Shown here in pieces: positions 41,579 through 51,859 of a DNA stretch of 64,000 nucleotides. Source of the DNA: Betaproteobacteria bacterium (GTDB lineage: Bacteria; Pseudomonadota; Gammaproteobacteria; Burkholderiales; Burkholderiaceae_A); assembly GCA_028139135.1 (NCBI GenBank), contig JAOINB010000002.1:1-64000 (forward strand). The letters are read 5' to 3'. The position numbers and the translations under genes were made by a program. The stretch's first letter is position 1. Every line of letters starts with the position of its first letter. Below the pieces are notes generated by a model. That model ran no database searches. It saw only the letters and a program-made list of their open reading frames with translations, and was not told the DNA's origin.

Positions 41579-42964
41579 TCAAAATGGTAAGGAAATATTT
41601 TTCATAATTGCCATTAATGAATTTCGAAAATCCTTCTTTATACTCTCTAACGCTACTTTTGAATCTCCTTCAAAGCGAAAGACAACAACTGGAGTTGTAT
41701 TAGACAGTCTCGCTAATCCGAAACCATCCTCATACTCTATGCGAATCCCATCCAAGAAATGAAAATTCTTGGCGCGAGGGAAAAGTTTCTTATTTTTTAA
41801 TCTCTTTAATAGATCGTCAGCCGAAAAATCCTTGATCTCAAGTTTAATCTCAGGGGTGCAAAACGAATCCGGAAGGTCTCTAAAAAGGTGGGTTATATTC
41901 TCTTCATCAGCTAAAATTGAAAGTAATCTTGCACCAGCATAAATGGCGTCATCAAATCCAAACCAATGATCGTTAAAAAAAATATGACCACTCATTTCTC
42001 CCGCTAAAAATGCTCCAGTTTCCTTTAATTTAGATTTCATGAATGAGTGGCCTGTTTTCCACATTATAGGGCAACCGCCATAGTCTGTTATCCATTTATG
42101 AAGGTTTCGCGAACATTTAACATCATAAATAATGGGTGCTCCTGGATTATCTTTTAATACATCTTTGGAAAAAATCATCATTTGTCGGTCGGGCCAAATA
42201 ACATTTGAATCGCTGTCAACCACCCCAATCCGATCTCCATCCCCGTCAAAGGCGATACCGAGATCCAGTTTTTTTGATCTTACGAGTTTAATTAAGTCCT
42301 CTAGATTTTTTGGGTCGGCAGGATCGGGATGGTGATTGGGAAAACTGCCATCAGGTTCGCAGAAAAGGCTGAACACTTGACAACCCATAGCTTCATAGAT
42401 GGAACATGCAATGGGTCCGGCGATCCCGTTCCCCGCATCCACACCAACTCTTAAGGATCGGCTTAAATTCTGTTTAGCCAGGACTGCATTTTTATAAGAA
42501 TCTATTATTGGAGTGTTACCATGATCTTTACTTGCTTTGATAGTTTTAAAATAAAAATTATCTGATTCTATTTTTTTATATAAAAGCTGTAGATCATCTC
42601 CCCAAAACGGCAAGCTCTTGATCATAATCTTCAATCCGTTGTATTCCGGTGGATTATGACTACCGGTGATCATGACCCCCGTTTGTCCTTCCTGAAAAAA
42701 AGAGCCAAAATATAAGACGGGCGTCGGAACCTCTCCGTAATCTTTTACGATAATATTTCTTTCTTGAAGGGCAGACTTAAATATGCTTGAGAATTCTAAA
42801 CTTGAATCCCTCATATCTCTCCCTAATCCGCAAATTTGAACTTTCCGCTGATTCAATATTTCGCCTAAGGCTAATCCAATAAGATAGATGGATTCATTAG
42901 ATAAATCTCTACCAACTACCCCTCGTATATCGTAAGCTCTAAATATTGATTTGGAAATCTTCAT
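41579..42964 (-). CDS. algC: AlgC-type phosphomannomutase/phosphoglucomutase
   Basis: This bifunctional phosphohexomutase supplies sugar-1-phosphates for LPS core and exopolysaccharide. Motifs are in order: the N-terminal FRAYDIRGVVG, the phosphoserine loop GVMITGSHNPPEYNG, the metal loop AFDGDGDRIGVVD, and GEMSGHIFF for substrate choice. It has 461 residues, as in Pseudomonas AlgC. It is divergent from apaH, with 29 bases between the starts. Confidence 0.93.
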   Translation of the reverse strand: MKISKSIFRAYDIRGVVGRDLSNESIYLIGLALGEILNQRKVQICGLGRDMRDSSLEFSSIFKSALQERNIIVKDYGEVPTPVLYFGSFFQEGQTGVMITGSHNPPEYNGLKIMIKSLPFWGDDLQLLYKKIESDNFYFKTIKASKDHGNTPIIDSYKNAVLAKQNLSRSLRVGVDAGNGIAGPIACSIYEAMGCQVFSLFCEPDGSFPNHHPDPADPKNLEDLIKLVRSKKLDLGIAFDGDGDRIGVVDSDSNVIWPDRQMMIFSKDVLKDNPGAPIIYDVKCSRNLHKWITDYGGCPIMWKTGHSFMKSKLKETGAFLAGEMSGHIFFNDHWFGFDDAIYAGARLLSILADEENITHLFRDLPDSFCTPEIKLEIKDFSADDLLKRLKNKKLFPRAKNFHFLDGIRIEYEDGFGLARLSNTTPVVVFRFEGDSKVALESIKKDFRNSLMAIMKNISLPF

Positions 42965-42993
42965 TTTTGCTAAATTGTTGTTAAAATTTACAC

Positions 42994-43812
42994 ATGGCTA
43001 CATACGTTATCGGAGACATTCATGGATGCATCGAAACCTTAGTCTCCCTGGTTGATCACCTTGATTTAAAAAAAAATGACGAACTATGGTTTTGCGGCGA
43101 TCTAGTAAACCGTGGCCCTTCTCCCACTAATTGTATTAGATTTATTAAATCTCTCAAAATAAAAACTGTTTGTGTCTTGGGAAACCATGACTTGTATTTA
43201 CTCAGGTTAATAGGTGAAAATTCAAGAAATAGTAGGGATGTAGGAATCAAAGCCCTATTAGAAGCTCCTGACAAAAATGAATTAATCGATTGGTTAAGGC
43301 ATCGTCCATTAGCTCATGTTTCTGGAAAATATATTTTGGTGCATGCTGGGATATATCCTACTTGGGATATCAACACTATCAAAAAACTATCACGCGAAAT
43401 AGAGACAGAACTACAATGCGAGAACTGGCAGAGATTTATTTCTAATTTGTGGGGAAATTGCTCCAAGGTTTGGCACTCTGAGCTAAAAGGGGAAGATCGT
43501 AATCGAGCCATAATCAATATATTTACTAGGATGAGATATTTAAAGCCTAGCGGAGATTTGGACTTTTCGGTAAAAGATGCACCCTCTTCACAGAACTCCG
43601 ACCTAATTCCCTGGTTCAATTTTAAAGGAGCATTAAAAAGAGAAGAAAGAATACTCTTTGGTCACTGGTCATCTCTTGGTCTAATTATACGGAAAGAGTT
43701 CGTTTCACTAGATACTGGTTGCGGTAGAGGAGAACTGCTAACTGCAATCAGACTAGGTGACAATCGTGTATATACTAAAAGAGTCATTGATGATATAGTT
43801 CCAGCATCTTGA
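42994..43812 (+). CDS. apaH: ApaH, symmetrical diadenosine tetraphosphatase
   Basis: ApaH hydrolyses Ap4A to two ADP and can remove Np4 caps from RNA. The calcineurin-type metal motifs are complete: YVIGDIHGCIETL, WFCGDLVNRGPSP and CVLGNHDLYLL, with the C-terminal FGHWSSLG. It has 272 residues. The last 29 bases overlap the convergent plsC gene. Confidence 0.95.
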   Translation: MATYVIGDIHGCIETLVSLVDHLDLKKNDELWFCGDLVNRGPSPTNCIRFIKSLKIKTVCVLGNHDLYLLRLIGENSRNSRDVGIKALLEAPDKNELIDWLRHRPLAHVSGKYILVHAGIYPTWDINTIKKLSREIETELQCENWQRFISNLWGNCSKVWHSELKGEDRNRAIINIFTRMRYLKPSGDLDFSVKDAPSSQNSDLIPWFNFKGALKREERILFGHWSSLGLIIRKEFVSLDTGCGRGELLTAIRLGDNRVYTKRVIDDIVPAS

Positions 43813-44548
43813 TTCTGATTTGAGAAGCTAGGTATTTTCTTCCCTCACTCGGTGTTCCATCGCCGGTATTTTTTATAGCACTTGCTGGCATTATCTGCAA
43901 CTCAGCCGATAAGTTGGAATTCTTAATTATTCTAACTACAGACTGTAGTAAAGTCATATCCCCGACATATGCACATGCCTCAGTAAATACATCGTCCTTC
44001 TTGTATTTGATAAGGACCGGTAGCAAAGTCAGTTTCTCATTGTCTAAAAATAGCGAGAATAAACCCGAATGAAATTTCTGTATTGTCTTACCAGGAGAAG
44101 TCTTACCCTCTGGGAAAAAAGCGTATGACTTCTTTAGATCTAAAGACTTCTGAGTAACTTTCTCCGAAACTTCCTTTATACTTTTCCGACGATTTCTATC
44201 AATAAAAATTGTCCCAGCCATTTCTACTAAACCACCAAGAAAAAACCACTTTTTGATTTCTTTTTTTGCTATAAATGACACCGGTAGAACGGAAAGTAAG
44301 ACAAAAATATCTACCCAAGAAATATGATTAGACACTACGATAAACGGGTACGCAGGTAGTTCGTTTTTTTTTCCTTTGCATATTACTCGAAGACCGATTA
44401 ATGAAAGAAGAATTTTCGACCAATAATTGATAACTTTTTTTTTTATATTTGACGTTCGAAGCGGAGACATCAAAAATAACACGAGAAAACCAAATACAAC
44501 CCAAATAATTAGAAAAGTAAATCTCAAAAGAATTTTTAAATGGACCAT
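43784..44548 (-). CDS. plsC: PlsC-family 1-acylglycerol-3-phosphate acyltransferase
   Basis: This membrane acyltransferase makes phosphatidic acid. After a TM segment near residues 8-30, the HX4D motif VVSNHISWVDIF and the FPEGKTS motif are in the expected order with FIDRNRRKS between. The 254 residues fit the family. It starts three bases after the pyrC' stop. Paralogues acting on ornithine lipids cannot be excluded. Confidence 0.88.
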   Translation of the reverse strand: MVHLKILLRFTFLIIWVVFGFLVLFLMSPLRTSNIKKKVINYWSKILLSLIGLRVICKGKKNELPAYPFIVVSNHISWVDIFVLLSVLPVSFIAKKEIKKWFFLGGLVEMAGTIFIDRNRRKSIKEVSEKVTQKSLDLKKSYAFFPEGKTSPGKTIQKFHSGLFSLFLDNEKLTLLPVLIKYKKDDVFTEACAYVGDMTLLQSVVRIIKNSNLSAELQIMPASAIKNTGDGTPSEGRKYLASQIRIKMLELYHQ

Positions 44549-44551
44549 CCG

Positions 44552-45859
44552 CTAATCCTTCGAAAAAACTAAACGTCCGTTCATTATTGTCGCATGTACT
44601 TTTCCATACATCTCGTAGCCCAGAAACGGTGAGTTTTTTCCCTGAGATAACAGTTGCTGCTCTTCTATGATCCAACTGTCATTCACTCCAAAAACAGTCA
44701 CGTTTGCTACAGCTCCTTCCTCAACTCTAGGAATTTTTTCGTTCAAAATGGCGCAGCATTTAGTACTTATAAGATTTAATGCTTGATTCATCTCTATTTT
44801 GTGCCTTTTAGCCCAACTTATAGTTAACGGTAGCAATAACTCAGTACCGATTTGCCCCTCTGTAGCTTCAGAAAAAGGTAAGGTTTTTTCTTCTATGTCA
44901 ACAGGCGTATGGTCCGAGCAAATAAAATCTATCGTGCCATCAAGCAATCCCTCGGTAAGAGCATCCCGATCTCTCTGTCCACGAAATGGTGGGTCAGCCT
45001 TACAATTCGTGTTAAAAAATCCAACATCTAAATCAGTAAGATGTAAATAATGTATTCCCACATCAGCTGTAATTCTCAAGCCCTGTTTCTTCGCCTTTCT
45101 AACAATCTCCACACTTTCAAGAGAAGATAAACGACATAGGTGTAATCTTGCATTTGTCATTTCAGCTATTTTAAGCAATGTTATTAAAGAGAGTGTTTCG
45201 GCACAATCAGGTACACCTTTTAAACCTAACCTGGTACAAGTCAAACCACTATGCATGTCTCCGTCTCGTCCGATCCATGGGTCTCTGGGTGATAACCAAA
45301 TTGGAAAATCAAAATTTGATGCATATTGAAATGCATTGAGTAATACTTGATTATCACGAATAGGTTGATTTGCTTGCGAGAAACCTATACAACCGGCTTC
45401 GAATAATTCTCCCATTTCTGTAATGTGCTGCCCCCCCAACCCTTGAGTAAGTGCTCCCAGGGGAGTTACTATAGCTTTTTTAAAATCTATAGATTTATTA
45501 ATTAACATTTTTACTAATCCTGGTTCATCTAGCACTGGATCAGTATCTGGCGGACATACCAATCTAGTAATTCCCCCTCCAACAGCAGATTTTAATTCTG
45601 AATACATAGTCCCCCTATATTCAGAACCCGGCTCTTTGATTCTTACCGCACAATCTGTGAAAGAACTTGTCACGATACAATCTTTCGCGTCTATTTTAAG
45701 AGAAGATGATGAAACAGGTCCCGAGGTAGTATTAAGGTCTATTCTTTGAATTTTTCCTGAAGAAATCGTTATGTTTTTAGGGATAAATTTTTTAGCTGTA
45801 TTGCAATATACGAGTCCGTTTAGAATTTCTATCGTTTTAAACTCTTCTTCCTTATCCAT
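44552..45859 (-). CDS. pyrC': PyrC', catalytically inactive dihydroorotase-like subunit
   Basis: This has the dihydroorotase fold but lacks the metal site. The usual DxHxHxREPG reads [18 protein letters not shown], and the later metal-binding His in the HxS region reads [26 protein letters not shown] and SDHTPV are kept. In Pseudomonas such PyrC' proteins are non-catalytic and are needed to assemble the dodecameric aspartate transcarbamoylase with PyrB; the same is likely here, since the gene overlaps pyrB by eight bases. An active pyrC must lie elsewhere. Confidence 0.88.
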   Translation of the reverse strand: MDKEEEFKTIEILNGLVYCNTAKKFIPKNITISSGKIQRIDLNTTSGPVSSSSLKIDAKDCIVTSSFTDCAVRIKEPGSEYRGTMYSELKSAVGGGITRLVCPPDTDPVLDEPGLVKMLINKSIDFKKAIVTPLGALTQGLGGQHITEMGELFEAGCIGFSQANQPIRDNQVLLNAFQYASNFDFPIWLSPRDPWIGRDGDMHSGLTCTRLGLKGVPDCAETLSLITLLKIAEMTNARLHLCRLSSLESVEIVRKAKKQGLRITADVGIHYLHLTDLDVGFFNTNCKADPPFRGQRDRDALTEGLLDGTIDFICSDHTPVDIEEKTLPFSEATEGQIGTELLLPLTISWAKRHKIEMNQALNLISTKCCAILNEKIPRVEEGAVANVTVFGVNDSWIIEEQQLLSQGKNSPFLGYEMYGKVHATIMNGRLVFSKD

Positions 45860-46835
45860 TGTCTCTTTCTAGTCTTTCCTGATGTAGTAAATCCATTACC
45901 GCCATTCTGATAGCTATTCCAAAAGTCACCTGCTTCAAAATAACTGAACTAGCAGAGTCTGCTACTTTCGAATCAATTTCTACGCCTCTATTCATAGGTC
46001 CAGGATGAAGAATAATCACATTTTCATCACAATTCTTCATTGCGTCTTCAGTAAGTCCATAAAACTTAAAATACTCTTTTGCACTCGGTAAAACGGGACT
46101 TGATATTCGTTCATTTTGTAGTCTTAGGACAATGACTACATCTACATCTTTTAATCCCTTGTTTAAATCCGAAAAAACCGTAACACCCATCTGTTCAATA
46201 TCCATAGGCAATAGCGTCTTGGGAGATATGACTCGGATCTCAGGTACTCCTAAAATGGACAACGCCCAGATATCTGATCTAGCGACCCTTGAGTGAGAGA
46301 TATCCCCTATGATTGCTACCCTTAAATTACGGAAATTCTTTTTAAAGAATCTTATAGTGTACATGTCAAGTAAAGCCTGGGTTGGATGAGAGTGACAACC
46401 GTCGCCGGCATTCAATACCTGTATATTTGGAGAAACCCGATTTACGTGATTTGCAATAAGGTGTACAGCTCCACTACATGAATGACGAACAATAAACATA
46501 TCGGCTTGCATTGCAACAAGATTATCAACAGTATCTAAGAGAGACTCCCCCTTAGACGAACTTGAACCAAGAATATTTAATTTCATTACATCCGCTGAGA
46601 GCCGTCGTGCAGCAATTTCAAATGTCGAACTAGTTCGGGTTGAATTTTCAAAAAAAATATTAAAGACACATCGCCCTTTTAATACTGGATAGTTTTTTAG
46701 AGCAATATTGTCCCCCAATGAGAGAAATCTATTTGCACGATCAAGAACTCTAATCAAATAATCTCGCGGAATACCCTCTATAGTTAATAGATGATTCAAA
46801 CCACCATGTTTATTTATTTGCGTAGAATAACTCAT
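45852..46835 (-). CDS. pyrB: PyrB, aspartate carbamoyltransferase catalytic subunit
   Basis: PyrB forms carbamoyl-aspartate in pyrimidine synthesis. Carbamoyl-phosphate binding is seen at [18 protein letters not shown] and the later [12 protein letters not shown], and the aspartate loop at [11 protein letters not shown]. It has 327 residues. It overlaps ruvX by 26 bases and pyrC' by eight; no pyrI is present, consistent with the PyrB-PyrC' type. Confidence 0.96.
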   Translation of the reverse strand: MSYSTQINKHGGLNHLLTIEGIPRDYLIRVLDRANRFLSLGDNIALKNYPVLKGRCVFNIFFENSTRTSSTFEIAARRLSADVMKLNILGSSSSKGESLLDTVDNLVAMQADMFIVRHSCSGAVHLIANHVNRVSPNIQVLNAGDGCHSHPTQALLDMYTIRFFKKNFRNLRVAIIGDISHSRVARSDIWALSILGVPEIRVISPKTLLPMDIEQMGVTVFSDLNKGLKDVDVVIVLRLQNERISSPVLPSAKEYFKFYGLTEDAMKNCDENVIILHPGPMNRGVEIDSKVADSASSVILKQVTFGIAIRMAVMDLLHQERLERDNG

Positions 46836-47214
46836 CTAACACCACTTGTAATATCAACGCCGCCGCCCTTGCGTCATCTTGCCCCTTACCTTTTGACAAG
46901 ACAGAAGTATAAGACTCGTCCACTAACCGTACTTTTTTACCGGTTTCAAAGCTAATATTTCTGGCGAATTTTTTACAATTACTTGCCAAAGGATGCATAC
47001 TTCCATCAAGATGGGAAGGGAAACCAACCACTATTAACTCAGGATCCCAAGAAAAAACCTCTTCCTTAGCTGCCTTGAACCCTTCAATTTTTGACTTACT
47101 ATATAAAATTTTAAGTGGAGAAGCGACCCCACTAACTGTATTCCCAATGGAAACACCTATTTTTTTGAGTCCGTAATCAAACCCTATAAGTGTCGAATTA
47201 ATCTTCTCTTGCAA
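46810..47214 (-). CDS. ruvX: RuvX/YqgF, RNase H-fold protein (pre-16S rRNA nuclease family)
   Basis: YqgF proteins are RNase H-fold nucleases linked to 16S rRNA 5'-end maturation. Active-site strand [15 protein letters not shown], the segment [13 protein letters not shown] and the C-terminal [10 protein letters not shown] are present in 134 residues. It follows yqgE by 17 bases, as in most proteobacteria. Confidence 0.92.
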   Translation of the reverse strand: MQEKINSTLIGFDYGLKKIGVSIGNTVSGVASPLKILYSKSKIEGFKAAKEEVFSWDPELIVVGFPSHLDGSMHPLASNCKKFARNISFETGKKVRLVDESYTSVLSKGKGQDDARAAALILQVVLDELFYANK

Positions 47215-47231
47215 AAGTCTGCATTCTCATT

Positions 47232-47819
47232 TTAAGCGTGTCCAATAAAATTCGATAAGTTATCTGGATGAATGCCTAGTATTTTAAAAGCCTCTGCAAA
47301 CCTCACATCAGCTGGTGTATCGAAAAGAAGCTTATTATCCTTTAAAGGAATAGTCAACCATGAGTTTGAAGCCAACTCCGTATCCAGTTGACCCGGACCC
47401 CATCCGGAATACCCTAGAGACACCAGTATTTTCTCAGGACCGACTCCTTTCGCTGTGGCTTCAAGGATATCCTTCGATGAGGTCAGGGCTAACGCCTCAT
47501 TTATTTTTAAGGTTGATGCCCAGGTACTAGCTGGCTCATGCAACACAAAGCCTCGGTCCTGTTGTATCGGACCCCCATAATACACAGGCTCTGAAGCTCC
47601 TCGATTTTCTTGACCATCCTTACTTCCTAAGTTTAATTTTGTCAGAAGTGCCCTTAGGTTTAGTTCACAGGGCTTATTTATGACTATTCCCATAGCCCCT
47701 TCTCCACTGTGCTCAGCAAGGTAAACAACGGATTTAGAAAAAATCGGATCTAAAAGTCCAGGCATTGCAACTAAAAGATGATGGTTTATGTACGGAGAAC
47801 CTGTAGTATTATTAGACAT
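47232..47819 (-). CDS. yqgE: YqgE/AlgH family protein
   Basis: This is a conserved DUF179 protein of unknown biochemical role found with ruvX. The family start HHLLVAMPGLLDPIFSKSVVYL and EGAMGIVINKP are clear, with YYGGPIQQDRGFVLH and FLGYSGWGPGQLDTEL-like (here LGYSGWGPGQLD) later. ATG 47819 (MSNNTTGSPY) is preferred; the track's longer start (48077) crosses the divergent photolyase gene. 195 residues fits the family. Confidence 0.93.
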   Translation of the reverse strand: MSNNTTGSPYINHHLLVAMPGLLDPIFSKSVVYLAEHSGEGAMGIVINKPCELNLRALLTKLNLGSKDGQENRGASEPVYYGGPIQQDRGFVLHEPASTWASTLKINEALALTSSKDILEATAKGVGPEKILVSLGYSGWGPGQLDTELASNSWLTIPLKDNKLLFDTPADVRFAEAFKILGIHPDNLSNFIGHA

Positions 47820-47865
47820 ACGATATAGTGTACTGCAAATTTTATTCATCGCAAACCGTCCTAAT

Positions 47866-49353
47866 ATGAAATGCAATTTATATGGAGGTTCTCTTATTTG
47901 GTTACGTAGAGACCTACGAATCATGGAGAATGAGCTCGTCAAGAACGCTCTTTTAAAAAATAAAAAATTGGTTTTCTGTTTTGTTTTTGATGATGTGATT
48001 CTCAAAAACATAAAAAGAAGTCCCTTTGCCATCCTGGATAGTAAATCATTGCATGTGGATAAGAGATTAGGGTTCATTTATCTAACCCTGAATGACATCA
48101 AAAAAAAACTACAAGAGTTAGGGTCTGATCTCTTAATCTTAAAAGGTGATCCAGTCAATTTAATCCCCAAAGCCGCCAAAGCGGTCAATGCAGGTCATGT
48201 ATTGTGGTCAAAGGACTATGAACAATACGCTAGAAAAAGGGACAAAAAAATCTCTCAGTCACTTGAAAATCTCAACATTAAGTCATCACAAATAAAAAGC
48301 CAATGTGTTTTTGAAGAATTCGAGGTTTTAACTAATGAAGGTAATCCCTATACGGTATTCACCCCGTATAAAAAAAAATGGTTAATGAAATTTTCAGACC
48401 TAAATAATCCTTGGCGAGATTACAGCAAGAAACAGCTAAGTGAATGTGTGGGAAAAGTCGATCATCTAAATGAAATGCCAGAAATTGAAGAGCTAGGTTT
48501 TTCATCAGATAGCAAACAAATAAAACTGCACTTTGGTTCTGACGGGGCTAAAGAATTAGTCAACAATTTTTTTAAAGTAATTAAACATTACGATCATTGC
48601 AGAAATTTTCCCGCAAAAATGGGGGTTTCGTATTTATCTACTCATTTTCGTTTCGGGACAATTTCTGTAAAAAAAGTTGTTCATTCAATTTTTACAAAAA
48701 TACAGGGGTGTAAACAAGATGGTATTGACACAGAAGGAATGCAGTCATGGTTATCAGAATTAATCTGGAGGGATTTTTACATGCAAATCTTATTCCATTT
48801 TCCTCATGTAGAAACTGGATGTTTTAAAAGGAAATATGACAGGTTGATTTGGGATATAGATGATGATCTATTTATCAAGTGGACAGAAGGAAAAACTGGC
48901 TACCCGTTAGTTGATGCTGGTATGAGACAGCTAAATGAAACGGGATATATGCACAACCGCTTACGAATGGTCACCGCAAGTTTCCTAACTAAAGATTTAG
49001 GGATTAATTGGCAGGAGGGTGAAAAATATTTCGCGAATAAATTGTTGGACTTTGATCTTTCTGCGAATAATGGAGGTTGGCAATGGGCCGCTTCTACCGG
49101 ATGTGACGCGCAACCTTACTTTCGAATATTCAATCCTACAAGTCAGGCGAAAAAATTCGATCCTGAAGGTGAATTTATAAAAAAGTACGTTCCTGAACTT
49201 AGTAATCTTTCCTCCAAGCTGATACACGAGCCCTGGAAAATAGAGGGATTACTAGGGGGCGAAGCTGACACAAAATACTACACTAGGATTGTTGATCATG
49301 AGAAAGCAAGGAAAAAAACTTTGGATAGGTTTAAGGCAGTTACCGATAACTAG
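47866..49353 (+). CDS. phrB: Deoxyribodipyrimidine photolyase
   Basis: This CPD photolyase repairs pyrimidine dimers with light using FAD. The N-terminal antenna domain begins SLIWLRRDLRIMENE. The FAD domain shows WLSELIWRDFYMQILF, YPLVDAGMRQLNETG, HNRLRMVTASFLTKDL and NGGWQWAASTGCDAQPYFR. ATG 47866 gives 495 residues and leaves 46 bases to the divergent yqgE; the track start 47788 would overlap it. Photolyase suits a sunlit phototroph. Confidence 0.93.
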   Translation: MKCNLYGGSLIWLRRDLRIMENELVKNALLKNKKLVFCFVFDDVILKNIKRSPFAILDSKSLHVDKRLGFIYLTLNDIKKKLQELGSDLLILKGDPVNLIPKAAKAVNAGHVLWSKDYEQYARKRDKKISQSLENLNIKSSQIKSQCVFEEFEVLTNEGNPYTVFTPYKKKWLMKFSDLNNPWRDYSKKQLSECVGKVDHLNEMPEIEELGFSSDSKQIKLHFGSDGAKELVNNFFKVIKHYDHCRNFPAKMGVSYLSTHFRFGTISVKKVVHSIFTKIQGCKQDGIDTEGMQSWLSELIWRDFYMQILFHFPHVETGCFKRKYDRLIWDIDDDLFIKWTEGKTGYPLVDAGMRQLNETGYMHNRLRMVTASFLTKDLGINWQEGEKYFANKLLDFDLSANNGGWQWAASTGCDAQPYFRIFNPTSQAKKFDPEGEFIKKYVPELSNLSSKLIHEPWKIEGLLGGEADTKYYTRIVDHEKARKKTLDRFKAVTDN

Positions 49354-49362
49354 CGTTTATAC

Positions 49363-49527
49363 TTAGATTTCCACCATATCAAAATCAGATTTTTGTGCTC
49401 CACACTCAGGACAGGTCCAGGTGATAGGGACATCTTCCCACTTGGTCCCTGGCTCAATACCCTCATCCGGAGAGCCATCCTCCTCGCTATAAATCCATCC
49501 ACAGATAAGACACATGTAACTCTTCAT
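49363..49527 (-). CDS. Rubredoxin (missed by ORF track)
   Basis: This 54-residue protein has both rubredoxin iron knuckles: YMCLICGWIYSEEDG and WTCPECGAQKSDF, with the middle GTKWEDVPITW. It is an Fe(Cys)4 electron carrier, too short for the track's cutoff. It is convergent with the photolyase gene, nine bases away, and divergent from hemL. The electron partner is not indicated by the context; alkane oxidation or peroxide reduction are typical roles elsewhere. Confidence 0.93.
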   Translation of the reverse strand: MKSYMCLICGWIYSEEDGSPDEGIEPGTKWEDVPITWTCPECGAQKSDFDMVEI

Positions 49528-49725
49528 TTCACTCTCTTAAAAATCAAGTTGCTGGTTATCGCACTTGTAGCCTGGAAGTAAGCGGAAATGTATAGGGTAA
49601 AATTTAACATACGAATAAAAAAATAAAAAACTATCAAATAAAAAGCGGTTTTAAAGCAACAAGTATACTAATACTGTGTCCACCATAGCGTAAAATACAA
49701 GGATTAGGAAAAAAATTATAGAAAA

Positions 49726-51033
49726 ATGCAAAATATTTCAAAAAGCCAAAACTTTTTTAATAAAGCCAAAGACTTGATTCCTGGCGGAGTCAATAGCCCT
49801 GTCAGGGCTTTTAATTCTGTAGGAGGAATTCCTCGATTTATTCAGAAAGCTTCTGGACCTTATTTGTTTGATGTAGATGGCAACAGATATGTAGATACGA
49901 TTTGCTCCTGGGGACCAGCCATCGTAGGGCACGCAAATGAGGAAGTTATTTCGGCGGTAAAGAACTCTTTATCAAATGGGTTGAGCTTCGGGGCGCCTAC
50001 TGAAGGGGAAACGATCCTCTCGGAAATGATAAAAGAACATGTAAACTCTGTTGAACAAGTGAGGTTAACATCATCTGGTACTGAAGCTACAATGTCAGCG
50101 ATCCGACTTGCAAGGGGGGCTACTAACAGAGACAAAATTGTGAAATTTGAAGGTTGTTATCACGGTCACGTAGATTCTCTTCTCGTAAAAGCAGGTTCAG
50201 GCTTGCTAACATTGGGAAACCCAACATCTGGAGGCGTTCCAAAGCCTTTTGCTGGCGAAACTATTGTATTGCCGTATAACGATCCTCAGGCATTAGTCGA
50301 ATGTTTTGAATCCTTTCCGGATGAAATTGCAGCTGTCATCATTGAGCCAATAGCTGGAAACATGAACCTTGTAAAACCTAATAAAGAATTTGTTAAGTTA
50401 CTACGAAATACCTGTGATAAATTTGGTTCGTTATTGATATTTGATGAGGTTATGACCGGTTTCAGAGTGAGCCTCGGTGGAGCCCAGCGAATACACGACA
50501 TCAGCCCAGACTTGACTACTTTTGGAAAAGTAATTGGAGGTGGTATGCCAATGGGTGCCTTTGCCGGTAAAAAGGAAATCATGAAACACCTCGCTCCTTT
50601 AGGGCCAGTTTACCAAGCCGGTACTCTTTCAGGCAATCCTATAGCGGTAGCCGCAGGAATTGCGACGCTAAAGATTGTCTCACGACCTAATTTTTTCAGA
50701 TCACTTGAGTTGCTCACTAAGGAACTAATTGTTGGATTGAGAGATATTGCAAAAGATCAGGAAGTTGAAGAATTTTCCTCTGATTACGTAGGTGGTATGT
50801 TTGGAATATATTTTAGACCCGAGATTCCAAAAACGTTTAATGATGTTTTAGACTCAAATATAGATCTATTCAAACGGTTCTTTCACGAAATGCTAACTCG
50901 AGGTGTTTATCTTGCTCCTTCCCCATATGAAGCCGGGTTCTTATCTATAAAACATGAAGGAAAACCTGTTCAGCAAATTCTAGAAGCTGCCAAAGAGTCC
51001 TTTGACGCAATAAATGGAAAAAACGAACGATAA
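49726..51033 (+). CDS. hemL: HemL, glutamate-1-semialdehyde 2,1-aminomutase
   Basis: HemL makes 5-aminolevulinate in the C5 pathway, which here feeds both haem and bacteriochlorophyll. Signatures: [58 protein letters not shown] and the PLP lysine in [15 protein letters not shown]. 435 residues. The use of HemL means ALA comes from Glu-tRNA rather than the ALA synthase route used by alphaproteobacterial phototrophs. The 3' end overlaps gluQ by 20 bases. Confidence 0.97.
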   Translation: MQNISKSQNFFNKAKDLIPGGVNSPVRAFNSVGGIPRFIQKASGPYLFDVDGNRYVDTICSWGPAIVGHANEEVISAVKNSLSNGLSFGAPTEGETILSEMIKEHVNSVEQVRLTSSGTEATMSAIRLARGATNRDKIVKFEGCYHGHVDSLLVKAGSGLLTLGNPTSGGVPKPFAGETIVLPYNDPQALVECFESFPDEIAAVIIEPIAGNMNLVKPNKEFVKLLRNTCDKFGSLLIFDEVMTGFRVSLGGAQRIHDISPDLTTFGKVIGGGMPMGAFAGKKEIMKHLAPLGPVYQAGTLSGNPIAVAAGIATLKIVSRPNFFRSLELLTKELIVGLRDIAKDQEVEEFSSDYVGGMFGIYFRPEIPKTFNDVLDSNIDLFKRFFHEMLTRGVYLAPSPYEAGFLSIKHEGKPVQQILEAAKESFDAINGKNER

Positions 51034-51859
51034 AAATGTTCGTGGCCGATTTGCTCCATCACCTACCGGTCCTTTACACTTAGGTTCTCTAGTCACTGCT
51101 CTGGCTAGCTTTTTAGACGTAAAATCTGAAAATGGCAAATTTTGGCTACGTATAGAAGACAGCGACAGTCAAAGAAGTAAATCAAAGTTTATCGGATTGA
51201 TAAAACAACAGCTAATTGACCATGGGATTGTATGGGATGTTTGGCCTAATCTAGGGCATGAAAAGGATGGCGTGATTTATCAAAGCGAAAGACAACATAT
51301 TTACTCCAATTTTATGTATTATTTGAGCTCGGTAGACCGGACCTTTCTATGCAAATGCACGAGAAAGTCATTGTCACAAAAAAACCACCTTGTTAAATAT
51401 CTAGAATCCGGAGAAATTCGATACCCTCAAATTTGCAGAAATCGCAAGGGCACCTGTTTATCGCAAGTACAAACCTTACGATTGAAGTCAACCAATCGTG
51501 ATGACTTTGTTATAAAAAGGTTGACTACGGGAGACTTTTCTTATGCTTTTACTGTTGTAATTGATGACTACCTTCAGGGAGTAACGAGAGTCGTGAGAGG
51601 GGATGACCTAAAATTTACTATAGAGCGAAATCGACAAGTGCAGACAATCCTCGGATTTCCTTTTCCAACAATACTGCACGTACCAGTGGTCAGGGATTGT
51701 AATGGCAGAAAGTTGTCAAAAACAGACGAGCACTCAAAATTACTAGGAGGAAAATTCATCAAAAAACAGATTACACAAAGCTGGACGCATCTTAGGAAAA
51801 ATATGCCTTCTTCATGGATAGAAAAAGTTACACCCGCTTATGAGACTTTTTTTTTCTAA
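51014..51859 (+). CDS. gluQ: GluQ, glutamyl-Q tRNA(Asp) synthetase
   Basis: GluQ glutamylates queuosine in the anticodon of tRNA-Asp. It is a GluRS catalytic core without anticodon-binding domain: [19 protein letters not shown] (HIGH-type), a Zn site [10 protein letters not shown]...YPQICRN, and the [10 protein letters not shown] (KMSKS-type). 281 residues fits. It overlaps hemL by 20 bases and the convergent yqaA gene by four. Confidence 0.93.
   Translation: MEKTNDKNVRGRFAPSPTGPLHLGSLVTALASFLDVKSENGKFWLRIEDSDSQRSKSKFIGLIKQQLIDHGIVWDVWPNLGHEKDGVIYQSERQHIYSNFMYYLSSVDRTFLCKCTRKSLSQKNHLVKYLESGEIRYPQICRNRKGTCLSQVQTLRLKSTNRDDFVIKRLTTGDFSYAFTVVIDDYLQGVTRVVRGDDLKFTIERNRQVQTILGFPFPTILHVPVVRDCNGRKLSKTDEHSKLLGGKFIKKQITQSWTHLRKNMPSSWIEKVTPAYETFFF

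Noticed and set aside
47820-48077. Long N-terminal extension of yqgE in the ORF track
   Set aside because: It lies antisense to the start of the photolyase gene, and the family begins at MSNN...HHLLVAMPG.
49528-49725. Possible riboswitch or leader before hemL
   Set aside because: The gap is AT-rich with a TATACT-like -10 near 49662, but no convincing conserved RNA motif or strong -35 could be identified by eye.
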